This document shows positions 8,868 through 16,329 of a DNA stretch of 41,362 nucleotides, one piece after another. A program made the position numbers and the translations under genes. Origin of the DNA: CAZVCG01 sp964626265 (GTDB lineage Bacteria > Pseudomonadota > Alphaproteobacteria > UBA9219); contig CAZVCG010000018.1 in NCBI GenBank assembly GCA_964626265.1, positions 1-41,362 on the forward strand, written 5' to 3'. How positions within the stretch are numbered: the first letter of the stretch is position 1; each line of letters starts with the position of its first letter. The notes under the pieces are model-generated. The model made no database searches. It had not been told where the DNA came from and worked only from the letters and a program-made list of their open reading frames with translations.

Positions 8868-10436
8868 TTATCCATGCCTTGTGGCCAAACGGCACGTTTC
8901 ATCGGCGGTATCGTATCCGTAGAGAGCCAAGGTTTCCTCGATCATGCGCTTCATGCCGTAACGTTGCGCAACATATAGGGGGCCTTCTTTGGAAGCTGTC
9001 TGACGGAAAGAATTGTTCGCGAGAATTTGGATGACCTGCTCGCCTAAGGCCTCCGCTGTTGCCGGACTCACGACGACTCCCGTAATGCCGGGATTTATGG
9101 CTTCCGCAGCGCCGCCAGCGTCGGTCGTGACGACAGGCAGTCCGAGCCATTGCGCTTCAAGAAGAACGTTAGGCGTTCCTTCACCCATCGACGTCATAAG
9201 GATGACATCGAAAAGCGACAACCCCAAAAAAGAAGGAGAGACAAGTCCCGGCAATAGTATTTTGTCGGCGATATTAAGAGACGAGGCCGTTTTAAGTATT
9301 TCATCGCGCATCAATCCCTGGCCGAAAACGACGAAACGGGCATCGGGAATTTTTACGGCCATATGAGCGGCAGTTTCAATCCAGAGAAGAGGACGTTTTT
9401 CGGGATTAAAGCGAAACATGCCGCCGATAACCGGCGCGCCTTCGGGAATGTCAAGGCGCTTGCGCAAATCGCGCGTTGCTTCGGGAGAAGGGCGCAGGCT
9501 TTCATCGAAATTAACGCCGTTGCGAAGAACCTTGATGCGATTAGGGAGCAGGCCGAGCCAGTCGGCGTAGTCGTCGGCTCCGGCACGGCTATTGTTCACA
9601 ATTACGACTTCAGGGCGTTTGGCGAGAACGCGATAAACAGGCTCATAATATTCCTGAAAAAGCGCGAAATGACGTGGGCTCAGGTTGCGGCAAGAAAGCA
9701 CGATCTTTGGAACGCCGGCGATCAGGGCGGCAAGGCCTGCCCGGACGTTGCTCCAGTCCAGCCAAGCGTGAACGACTTCAGGGCGGATGGCTCGGAACTC
9801 GCGGACAAGGTTCTCAATATCAAATGCCAGCCGAGGATGGATGAGCGCGGCCGCTTTTGTAAACGCATGGGGCATGGGGTCGTTGATCGCGTGCCCCCAA
9901 GAAGTCGTTATCGCCCTAATCTCGGCGCCGGTTTCCCGCGCTTGTGGTAAATAAAAGTCGAACTTTTCTTCCGTTCCTTTCTTCAAGAAATCACACAACA
10001 AGGTCACGCTTTCAAGATACGACGTTTGCAAACCCTGTAAAGTATTGACGACCTGCCGTTCGGCCCCGCCGGGCTGTAGCGACCCGCAGACAAGAACAAC
10101 GCGGCCGGCAATGGGATTTATTGGCAGTTTTTGCGATATTAGTCTTTGATATATTCCGGTGTCATTGGCGTAATCGTACCGTGCGGCCCACTTGATAAGG
10201 GGTTGGGGTATTACGGATATACTCGATTTGATGAGATTCTGGAGCCAAGGCCGCGCAATGATGAACCGCAATAATCTTGATTTAATCCACAACATGAAAG
10301 GGCGGCATCGGTTCAGCATCGGCTTTTGTGACAATCTGTTAAATAGGGCAGCAACTGCGTCGCTGACGAGGCTAGCAGCCATACGTAAGAGACCTTTTGT
10401 GCGATTAGGTTTATATCCATCTGCATTTACATTCAT
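8868..10436 (-). CDS. GT4-family glycosyltransferase
   Basis: The protein has 522 residues with a GT-B fold. The N-terminal domain opens VVLVCGSLQPGGAERQVVNTL, with the glycine-rich acceptor loop. The C-terminal Glycos_transf_1 domain contains VIGGMFRFNPEKRP, FVVFGQG, and the nucleotide-sugar EX7E region MGEGTPNVLLEAQWLGLPVVTTDAGGAAE. About 130 extra N-terminal residues precede the first domain and are basic and partly hydrophobic, perhaps for membrane association. The assigned ATG has no clear Shine-Dalgarno, so translation could start at a downstream Met. It is the only glycosyltransferase inside the window, so the rest of the glycan pathway must lie elsewhere. Confidence 0.88.
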   Translation of the reverse strand: MNVNADGYKPNRTKGLLRMAASLVSDAVAALFNRLSQKPMLNRCRPFMLWIKSRLLRFIIARPWLQNLIKSSISVIPQPLIKWAARYDYANDTGIYQRLISQKLPINPIAGRVVLVCGSLQPGGAERQVVNTLQGLQTSYLESVTLLCDFLKKGTEEKFDFYLPQARETGAEIRAITTSWGHAINDPMPHAFTKAAALIHPRLAFDIENLVREFRAIRPEVVHAWLDWSNVRAGLAALIAGVPKIVLSCRNLSPRHFALFQEYYEPVYRVLAKRPEVVIVNNSRAGADDYADWLGLLPNRIKVLRNGVNFDESLRPSPEATRDLRKRLDIPEGAPVIGGMFRFNPEKRPLLWIETAAHMAVKIPDARFVVFGQGLMRDEILKTASSLNIADKILLPGLVSPSFLGLSLFDVILMTSMGEGTPNVLLEAQWLGLPVVTTDAGGAAEAINPGITGVVVSPATAEALGEQVIQILANNSFRQTASKEGPLYVAQRYGMKRMIEETLALYGYDTADETCRLATRHG

Positions 10437-10479
10437 ATGTTGTCAAGGGAAAGGGAAAGAAAAACACAAGCATTTTTCT

Positions 10480-11040
10480 TTATTGTTGACGGTAAACGAA
10501 TAAATTCGTCTTGAACGGAGCGTAAAGCGTAATCGTTTCAATCGGCTCCCAATCCGCGCGTAAATTGAACGTGTTGGCGATGACCAGCGTGCTGGGTTTG
10601 AGTTCTTTCCGCAATTTCTCGCCTACCCGTTCCATGATCTTGCCAGGCAAATAGGTAACAACGGCGCTGGCGGCCGACGTATCGTGGGTCCAGAAATCCA
10701 GCCGTTTATAGGTAAGGTTTTTGGGGCCGAACAGGCGTTGGCGGAGCACGGAACGCAACCATGGGATAAAGGCAATTTCGATTCCGATGACTTGAGCTTC
10801 CGGCATGGCGCGGGCTATGCGCGAGGTCATCTGGCCGCTGCCTGAACCGAGATCGAGAATGACGTAAGGACTGGATGAGCTTTTTTTGGCATCTTGTTGC
10901 AAAAGCTCGATAATTTTCTTACGAACGGCAGGCATGGTGGGAAACGTCGCCACGCCGGTTTTTGTCTCGAAATATTCATAACTTGCCGCGATGGCGATGA
11001 CTATAATCAGCGCGACAAGGGAGACCGTTTGAACGTCCAT
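10480..11040 (-). CDS. Membrane-anchored class I methyltransferase
   Basis: The protein has 186 residues. A single N-terminal hydrophobic helix (VSLVALIIVIAIAASYEYF) is followed by motif I ILDLGSGSGQMTSRIARAMP and the acidic strand QVIGIEIAFIPWL. It resembles small membrane-tethered methyltransferases that have no assigned substrate. It is the most upstream gene of the minus-strand train. The 43 bp gap to the glycosyltransferase is AT-rich. GGGAATCACC precedes the ATG. It could belong to the glycan locus or be an independent housekeeping gene. Confidence 0.72.
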   Translation of the reverse strand: MDVQTVSLVALIIVIAIAASYEYFETKTGVATFPTMPAVRKKIIELLQQDAKKSSSSPYVILDLGSGSGQMTSRIARAMPEAQVIGIEIAFIPWLRSVLRQRLFGPKNLTYKRLDFWTHDTSAASAVVTYLPGKIMERVGEKLRKELKPSTLVIANTFNLRADWEPIETITLYAPFKTNLFVYRQQ

Positions 11041-11190
11041 GGTGATTCCCGCTATTGATTCAGCGGCACTATAGTACGTCTTTCGGCAATGCCAAGACTT
11101 TGGGGAAGCAAAGGTGTCTGTTGGCTAGGGGTTGTGAATCGGTTAACGTTTCAGCTTGGCTTTTCCGTATTTCCCGTCCGTGACATCCCC

Positions 11191-12159
11191 ATGCTTACCC
11201 TGTTTCATATTGACCAAGGCCGACTTATGCAAACGGTTCCTACTGAGGAACTCAGGTCGCTACCTTATAACACCGTATGGCTAGACCTCTTGCATCCCAC
11301 GAAAGACGAAGAAAGAGCCATTGAGCGGCTGCTGTCCATCGAGGTTCCCACGCGCGAGGAAATGCAGGAGATCGAAGTGTCGAGCCGCCTTTATGTCGAG
11401 CGGGGGGCAGCCGTCATGACGATGCCCATTCTCAGCAAATCGGGGGCGGCGTTTCCGGAAACCACGGCCGTGACGTTCATTCTTGCTGGAAACAGGCTTG
11501 TGACTTTGCGCTACGCCGACCCCGCGCCCTTCGGCTATTTCATCGACAGGATTTCGCGCGTGCCGTCGCTTGCCGGGTCCGGCGAGCAAATTTTGATGGG
11601 ATTGCTGGAACAGGTAGCCGACAGGCTCGCCGATATTCTCGAAGGCGCGACGGCCATGGTCGAAAAAATTTCGCAGGAAATATTTCATGCGAATGGCGAG
11701 GCTGCCGAAAGCTCCGATTTTAAGGCCGTCTTGCGCAGCATTGGCCATGTCGGCGATCTGGCCACAAAGGCCAAGGACAGTTTGTTGAGCTTGAGCCGTC
11801 TTGTTCTGTTTTTGGCGGCGCAACCGGACATTAAGAAAGACACGAAGAACCAACTTGACATTCTTAGGCGTGACGCGAACTCGATTGACGAACATGCGAC
11901 GTTCCTTTCGGCCAAGGTCGGTTTTTTGCTTGATGCGACGCTCGGCATGATTAATTTGGAACAAAACAATATTATCAAAATCTTTTCCATCGCGGCGGCG
12001 GGATTTTTGCCGCCGATGCTGATCGCCAGCGTCTATGGCATGAATTTTCACTTTATGCCGGAACTGTCATGGACGCACGGGTATCCGTTCGCTATAGGTT
12101 TAATGCTTCTCTCAGCTGTCGTGCCGTATCTCTACTTCAAGAAAAAGAAGTGGTTGTAA
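11191..12159 (+). CDS. corA: CorA-family divalent cation transporter
   Basis: The protein has 322 residues from MLTLFHID. The cytoplasmic funnel domain (about residues 1-260) is followed by two C-terminal membrane segments with the signature YGMNF just after the first (FSIAAAGFLPPMLIASVYGMNF) and a basic KKKKW tail. GMN is the selectivity loop of CorA Mg2+/Co2+ channels. No good ribosome-binding site precedes 11191; a GTG at 11134 has AGGGG four bases upstream and would add 19 residues, and an ATG at 11089 adds 34. The start at 11191 is chosen because family members begin near this residue. The gene converges on yqhD with only 10 bp between stops. Confidence 0.9.
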   Translation: MLTLFHIDQGRLMQTVPTEELRSLPYNTVWLDLLHPTKDEERAIERLLSIEVPTREEMQEIEVSSRLYVERGAAVMTMPILSKSGAAFPETTAVTFILAGNRLVTLRYADPAPFGYFIDRISRVPSLAGSGEQILMGLLEQVADRLADILEGATAMVEKISQEIFHANGEAAESSDFKAVLRSIGHVGDLATKAKDSLLSLSRLVLFLAAQPDIKKDTKNQLDILRRDANSIDEHATFLSAKVGFLLDATLGMINLEQNNIIKIFSIAAAGFLPPMLIASVYGMNFHFMPELSWTHGYPFAIGLMLLSAVVPYLYFKKKKWL

Positions 12160-12169
12160 GGCGCCCCCG

Positions 12170-13318
12170 TTAAATAAGCTCCAACACCTTGCGCGACGTT
12201 TCCAACGTCATGTCGCCGTTTTCGCCGAGAGCGACGCGGTTATGGCGTTTGAGTTGAGCGATGACCGCGTCTATGTCGCACGTTTTGCCGTAGCCCTTCA
12301 TTGTCGTCGGCATGCCGAGCGATTCAAAAAACGCCTGCGTACGGTCGATGGCCGCGTCAACGGCTTTGTTGCCTGTCGTTTCCGTAATGTCCCACACGCG
12401 CCGCGCGTATTGCAAGAGCTTTTCATATTTTGCCTCGCTTCGCACGCGCAGGTTCGCGGGCAGCACGACCGCTAGCGTCTGGCCGTGATCGAGGCCGTAG
12501 AGCGTCGTCAGCTCGTGCCCGATCATGTGCGTGGACCAGTCCTGCGGAACGCCTGCGCCGATGAGGCCGTTCAGCGCCATCGTCGCGCACCACATCACGT
12601 TCGCGCGCGCCTCGTAATTCTCAGGGTTAGCGAGCGCCTTCGGCCCCTCTTCGATGAGCGTCAACAAGATGCCCTCGGCCATCCTGTCCTGCAAAGGCGC
12701 GTTCGCAGGGAACGTCAGGTATTGCTCCACCACATGCGCGAATGCGTCGATGATGCCATTCGCCGTCTGGCGGGGCGACAGCGAAAACGTCGTCGTCGGA
12801 TCAAGCACGGAAAATTGCGGATACACCAAGGGGTGAATGAAAAACAGTTTATCATTCGTCGCCGTGCGGCTGATGACAGCGCCCGCGTTCATTTCCGATC
12901 CTGTCGCGGGTAGCGTCAGCACCGTGCCGAAGGGCAATGCGCTTTCGATGGACGCGCCTTTTCCCACGATGTCCCACGGCTCACCCTTGAAGGGGATGGC
13001 GGCCACGATGAACTTTGTGCCGTCGATGACGGAACCGCCGCCAACGGCCAAAACGAAATCTATTTTCTCCCGCCGCGCGAGATCGACGGCCTTCATCAGC
13101 GTTTCATACGTCGGGTTCGGCTCAATCCCGCCGAATTCGACAACAGTGCGGCTTTCCAAAGCGCGTTTCACTTTTCCAAGCGTGCCGTTCTTGATGACGC
13201 TGCCGCCGCCATAGGTGACGAGTATTTTCGCGTGTGCGGGAACTTCATCGTCTATCGACGGAATCGTATCCTTGCCGAAGATGATCTTGACGGGATTTTG
13301 GAATGTGAAGTTGTACAT
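12170..13318 (-). CDS. yqhD: YqhD-like iron/zinc-dependent alcohol dehydrogenase (aldehyde reductase)
   Basis: The protein has 382 residues and is a close match in length and motifs to E. coli YqhD (387 aa). It carries YGGGSVIKNG (NADPH site), FGGIEPNPTYETL, LAVGGGSVIDGTKF, LPATGSEMNAGAV, and metal ligands in IIDAFAHVVEQY (Asp and His), MIGHELT and GLDHGQTLA (His). YqhD reduces reactive short-chain aldehydes with NADPH and helps detoxify lipid-peroxidation products. GGGAGAG precedes the ATG. It is a monocistronic minus-strand gene. No regulator of the YqhC type is adjacent, so its regulation is not visible here. Confidence 0.94.
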   Translation of the reverse strand: MYNFTFQNPVKIIFGKDTIPSIDDEVPAHAKILVTYGGGSVIKNGTLGKVKRALESRTVVEFGGIEPNPTYETLMKAVDLARREKIDFVLAVGGGSVIDGTKFIVAAIPFKGEPWDIVGKGASIESALPFGTVLTLPATGSEMNAGAVISRTATNDKLFFIHPLVYPQFSVLDPTTTFSLSPRQTANGIIDAFAHVVEQYLTFPANAPLQDRMAEGILLTLIEEGPKALANPENYEARANVMWCATMALNGLIGAGVPQDWSTHMIGHELTTLYGLDHGQTLAVVLPANLRVRSEAKYEKLLQYARRVWDITETTGNKAVDAAIDRTQAFFESLGMPTTMKGYGKTCDIDAVIAQLKRHNRVALGENGDMTLETSRKVLELI

Positions 13319-13452
13319 GACGCTCTCCCAATTGAACTTTCCGATTATACACGGTTCGATTCACCGCGGCGAGAGAGGTTATGCGGATTTTATGCGCTCC
13401 CATAAGAGCTAATATTATATGATCGACTTTTAATGGGAAAGAGGTGAGGACG

Positions 13453-13647
13453 ATGTGCCTCGACTGCGGATGCAAACTGCCCGATACTCGTCACGGGGAT
13501 GAACGCCACTTGATCATGCAGGATCTTGTCGATGCGGCCAAAGCCAGCAAACAAGACACCGTCCGAATATTCAAAAACATGGAAGAAGCGACCCGAATGG
13601 TTTTTGAGGGCAAGCTGCAAAGCGAATCGTGGAAACCGGGCTCATAG
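13453..13647 (+). CDS. Small Cys-rich protein, CLDCGC motif
   Basis: The protein has 64 residues and begins MCLDCGCKLPDTRHGD. GAGGTGAGGACG directly before the ATG is a strong ribosome-binding site and decides this start over a GTG 9 bases upstream. The closely spaced cysteines plus nearby His residues suggest metal binding, but only three Cys are present, so this is not a full zinc ribbon. The rest is a charged helix (MQDLVDAAKASKQDTVRIF). Proteins with this N-terminus occur in several phyla without known function. It converges with the lipoprotein gene. Confidence 0.75.
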   Translation: MCLDCGCKLPDTRHGDERHLIMQDLVDAAKASKQDTVRIFKNMEEATRMVFEGKLQSESWKPGS

Positions 13648-13653
13648 AGTTAT

Positions 13654-13688
13654 TCTGCCCGTGTGCAAGTCCGGCGCGCGCGGGCAGA
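13654..13688. terminator. Hairpin between convergent small genes
   Basis: Arms TCTGCCCG (13654-13661) and CGGGCAGA (13681-13688) are perfectly complementary, with a GC-rich loop. The hairpin sits between the convergent stops at 13647 and 13693. The U-tract is poor on both strands (AGTTATT), so it may be a weak bidirectional terminator or simply an mRNA-stabilising hairpin. The word AGAGTTATT also occurs just before the left arm and again at the right arm. Confidence 0.5.
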
Positions 13689-13692
13689 GTTA

Positions 13693-13947
13693 TTACCTCC
13701 AAATAGGCCTGCCGAGATTGATCTGTTTGCCGGTTGTCAATGCGCCTGTCGCAGCGCCCGCTGCGCCGCCGATGACGGCTCCAGTCACGGGGCTTCCGCC
13801 GACAAGCGCGCCGCCTAACGCGCCAGCGCCAGCGCCAATACCAGCGCCGCTCAAAGCGCGGTCGCCGGGGCTATGTCCGCACGCCGCCAACCCCAGAGCA
13901 AGTCCAGCGATGGCCAGCGTTTTCGTAAATGGCTGTAAGCTCATCAT
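13693..13947 (-). CDS. Glycine-zipper lipoprotein
   Basis: The protein has 84 residues. A signal peptide ends in the lipobox LAAC (Cys22). The body is a glycine-zipper domain (GAGIGAGAGALGGALVGG, then GAVIGGAAGAATGAL), the type found in Rickettsia 17 kDa antigen-like and YMGG proteins. It should be an outer-membrane lipoprotein. AAAGGAG lies 7 bases before the first of two tandem ATGs. The mature part is very short and ends GKQINLGRPIWR. The exact role is unknown. Confidence 0.82.
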   Translation of the reverse strand: MMSLQPFTKTLAIAGLALGLAACGHSPGDRALSGAGIGAGAGALGGALVGGSPVTGAVIGGAAGAATGALTTGKQINLGRPIWR

Positions 13948-14150
13948 GGCTGTTCTCCTTTCTTGATCGTATCTTTCCGATAAGGGTCTTATCGCCGTTT
14001 TTTATATTCTGATGCGAGAAAGGCGTATTATCAAACGTTCTGTCACAGTAACGCGGATTTGCGTCAAAATTGTGAGGAGATTCGTGCAGTTTTGTGCCGT
14101 TCTCCATGACAGGTTTGCGTGTACTAAGTTTGGGGAAATAAATTATCTAG

Positions 14151-14227
14151 TGGCGGACCCGACGCGATTCGAACGCGTGACCTCTGCCTTCGGAGGGCAG
14201 CACTCTATCCAGCTGAGCTACGGGTCC
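14151..14227 (-). tRNA. tRNA-Arg (anticodon CCG)
   Basis: The sequence is 77 nt including an encoded CCA. The acceptor GGACCCG pairs with CGGGTCC, the D-arm is GCTC..GAGT, the anticodon stem CTGCC/GGCAG holds the loop CTCCGAA with anticodon CCG, and the T-arm ACGCG/CGCGT encloses TTCGAAT. It reads CGG arginine codons. It lies alone between the lipoprotein and aroB. Confidence 0.97.
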
Positions 14228-14304
14228 ACACTCAAGAGAGGGCTAACATAGGGGAAAACAGGACTGAAAGCCAGTGTGTTAGCTTGTTGATTTCAAGGGC
14301 TTTC

Positions 14305-15477
14305 TCAAGCCACCACGCTCTGCCACAACGCTTTAACGGGCGAGGGGTTCACGTCGCGGCTGATAAAGGCTTGCCCGATGCCGCGTGCCAGAATGATCGT
14401 AAGTTTGCCGTTCTTGGTTTTCTTGTCTTGTCCCATCAACCTCATCAGATTGTCGATGTCATAATTATACGGAGGCGGATTGCAGGGCAAGCCGACTTCG
14501 AGGAAATGCTTTTGTATTCGGGCGGCGTCATCTTGCGGGCAAATGCCCAATGCGGACGACAACCTAAACGCCATTGACATGCCGATCGCCACGGCTTCGC
14601 CGTGCAGTAATCTGCTGCTGTAGCCCGTCACGGTCTCCAGCGCATGGCCGAAGGTATGGCCTAAGTTGAGTAAAGCGCGCTCATGCGTTTCACGTTCGTC
14701 GACGATGACAACGCGGGCTTTATGTTCGCAGCTTCGACTGACGGCGAAAATCTGCGCTTCGCGGTCGCCGTTCAGGAGTTGGCCGCCGTGCGCTTCGCAC
14801 CACAGGAAAAATCCTGCATCGAAAATCAAACCATATTTGACGACCTCGGCATAACCCGCCTTCATCTCGCGTTGAGACAGGGAATCAAGCGTCGTCACGT
14901 CCGCCAGCACCAGCCTTGGTTGGTAAAATGTGCCGATCGTGTTTTTACCAAAGGCCGTGTTGATACCCGTCTTGCCGCCAACCGAGCTGTCGACTTGCGC
15001 GAGGAGCGTCGTGGGAATCTGCACAACGTCGATGCCGCGCATGACGAGCGATGCGGCAAAGCCGGTAAGGTCGCCCACCATCCCGCCGCCGAGGGCAATC
15101 AACAATGTTTGCCGGTCGACGCCACGATCAAATAATTGGTTCACGAGATGCTGGAGCATCTCAAAGCTTTTGCTGCCTTCGCCGGCAGGCACGACGACGG
15201 TCGGGAGTAAGGTATGGCCGGAGGCGGCGATTACGGCCTCCAAACGTTGCTGATAGAGCGGCGCCACGTTCTGGTCGGTCACGATGACGCAGCGGCGGCG
15301 GCCAAGGCGCAAATGGATGAGCGCTCCGGCTTCGGCCATGATGCTATCGCCAACGACGATGTCATACGAGCGCTGGGCGACAGGAATTTGAACGTTCACG
15401 ATCTTGCCATTCGCTAGGCTCGCCGGTTGGAGGGGCAAGGCGCATGCGGAAATAGGGGTCGTGGTGTCTTTAGTCAC
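14305..15477 (-). CDS. aroB: AroB, 3-dehydroquinate synthase
   Basis: The protein has 390 residues and converts DAHP to 3-dehydroquinate, step 2 of the shikimate pathway. Visible hallmarks are the NAD-binding GGGMVGDLTGFAAS, QIPTTLLAQVDSSVGGKTGIN, the metal-ligand Glu in GYAEVVKYG, and NLGHTFGHALE with GLY/His ligands at LLHGEAVAIGM. The start is a GTG. About 25 extra N-terminal residues precede the first conserved strand (VNVQIPVAQRSYDIVVGD). It lies 10 bp after aroK on the same strand, the widespread aroK-aroB pair. Confidence 0.96.
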   Translation of the reverse strand: MTKDTTTPISACALPLQPASLANGKIVNVQIPVAQRSYDIVVGDSIMAEAGALIHLRLGRRRCVIVTDQNVAPLYQQRLEAVIAASGHTLLPTVVVPAGEGSKSFEMLQHLVNQLFDRGVDRQTLLIALGGGMVGDLTGFAASLVMRGIDVVQIPTTLLAQVDSSVGGKTGINTAFGKNTIGTFYQPRLVLADVTTLDSLSQREMKAGYAEVVKYGLIFDAGFFLWCEAHGGQLLNGDREAQIFAVSRSCEHKARVVIVDERETHERALLNLGHTFGHALETVTGYSSRLLHGEAVAIGMSMAFRLSSALGICPQDDAARIQKHFLEVGLPCNPPPYNYDIDNLMRLMGQDKKTKNGKLTIILARGIGQAFISRDVNPSPVKALWQSVVA

Positions 15478-15487
15478 GGCATTTCAC

Positions 15488-16087
15488 TCAACTGTTATCT
15501 TGGCCATCGGGGAGGGAGGAAGTCGAATCTTTGGCCACATAGTCTTTAAGGGCCTTTAAAACACGATCCACCATGTTGTCCAAGGGCCGTTTATCGCTGG
15601 TGACGGCGACTTTGGCCGTGGCATAGAACGGCTCGCGCTTAAGCATCAACTCTTGAAGGATTTTTCCCGGATCGCCTTTTTTCAGCAAGGGTCTATCGTC
15701 GCGCCGCGAGGTGCGCTCGAGAAGCACGGCAAGCTCCGCGCGCAGCCATAGGGATAGGGCTTTTTCATGAACAAGTTTACGCGTTGACTCGTTCATGAAG
15801 GCGCCGCCGCCCGTAGCCAACACGCAAGGAGGCCCGTTCAGTAGTCGCGCGATGACTTTGCGTTCGCCTTCGCGAAAGGCCGGTTCCCCGAGTTGGTCGA
15901 ATATCTGTTCGACGGTCATGCCGGCCGCAGCTTCGACGGCATCGTCGGAATCGATGAATGGGAGGCCCAGCCGGGCCGCAAGCTTGCGTCCCACGCTGCT
16001 TTTACCGGCGCCAGGCATCCCGACGATAACGATGGAACGTTGAGAAAGGGGATTCGCTTCGGTCACTGGTTTTACGATTGCGTTCAT
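15488..16087 (-). CDS. aroK: AroK, shikimate kinase
   Basis: The protein has 199 residues. It phosphorylates shikimate to shikimate 3-phosphate. The Walker A is GMPGAGKSSVG, then FIDSDDAVEAAAGM binds shikimate, FREGERKVI and LATGGGAF form the substrate pocket, and TSRRDDRPLL is the lid. It carries about 20 extra residues at each end compared with E. coli AroK (173 aa), common in alphaproteobacteria. The upstream 104 bp are shared with the divergent small ORF at 16192, so both promoters must lie there. Confidence 0.95.
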   Translation of the reverse strand: MNAIVKPVTEANPLSQRSIVIVGMPGAGKSSVGRKLAARLGLPFIDSDDAVEAAAGMTVEQIFDQLGEPAFREGERKVIARLLNGPPCVLATGGGAFMNESTRKLVHEKALSLWLRAELAVLLERTSRRDDRPLLKKGDPGKILQELMLKREPFYATAKVAVTSDKRPLDNMVDRVLKALKDYVAKDSTSSLPDGQDNS

Positions 16088-16191
16088 AACGGGATGCGGT
16101 CACAATGCGGACAACTTTTGCCGCAATATTGATCTAAAGGATAGGGCGGTTTTCCGCAAGCCGTTCAAATTCTTAGGTGGTGAGGAACTTG

Positions 16192-16329
16192 ATGCGCGTC
16201 ACGATAGCCGTCGTTGTATTTCTGGTGATTCTGGTTTCCGGGGGGCTTGCGATGCTCGCCGAAGCTCCTTTGTCCCCTCCTGTCGAGAAAGTGGAACAGG
16301 CCGTTCCCGATGCCCAGATCCCTCGTTAG
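16192..16329 (+). CDS. 45-residue membrane or secreted micro-ORF overlapping the next gene
   Basis: The ATG at 16192 is preceded by GAGGAACTT, a good ribosome-binding site. The reading frame encodes an N-terminal hydrophobic helix (MRVTIAVVVFLVILVSGGLA) and a Pro/Glu-rich tail ending DAQIPR, with the stop at 16327-16329. The last 20 bp overlap the start of the large gene at 16310 in a different frame, so the two are probably translationally coupled. It may be a small inner-membrane partner of the large exported protein. The function is unknown. Confidence 0.65.
   Translation: MRVTIAVVVFLVILVSGGLAMLAEAPLSPPVEKVEQAVPDAQIPR

Noticed and set aside
14012..14251. 79-codon plus-strand frame
   Set aside because: It runs through the tRNA-Arg gene on the other strand and has no coding support.
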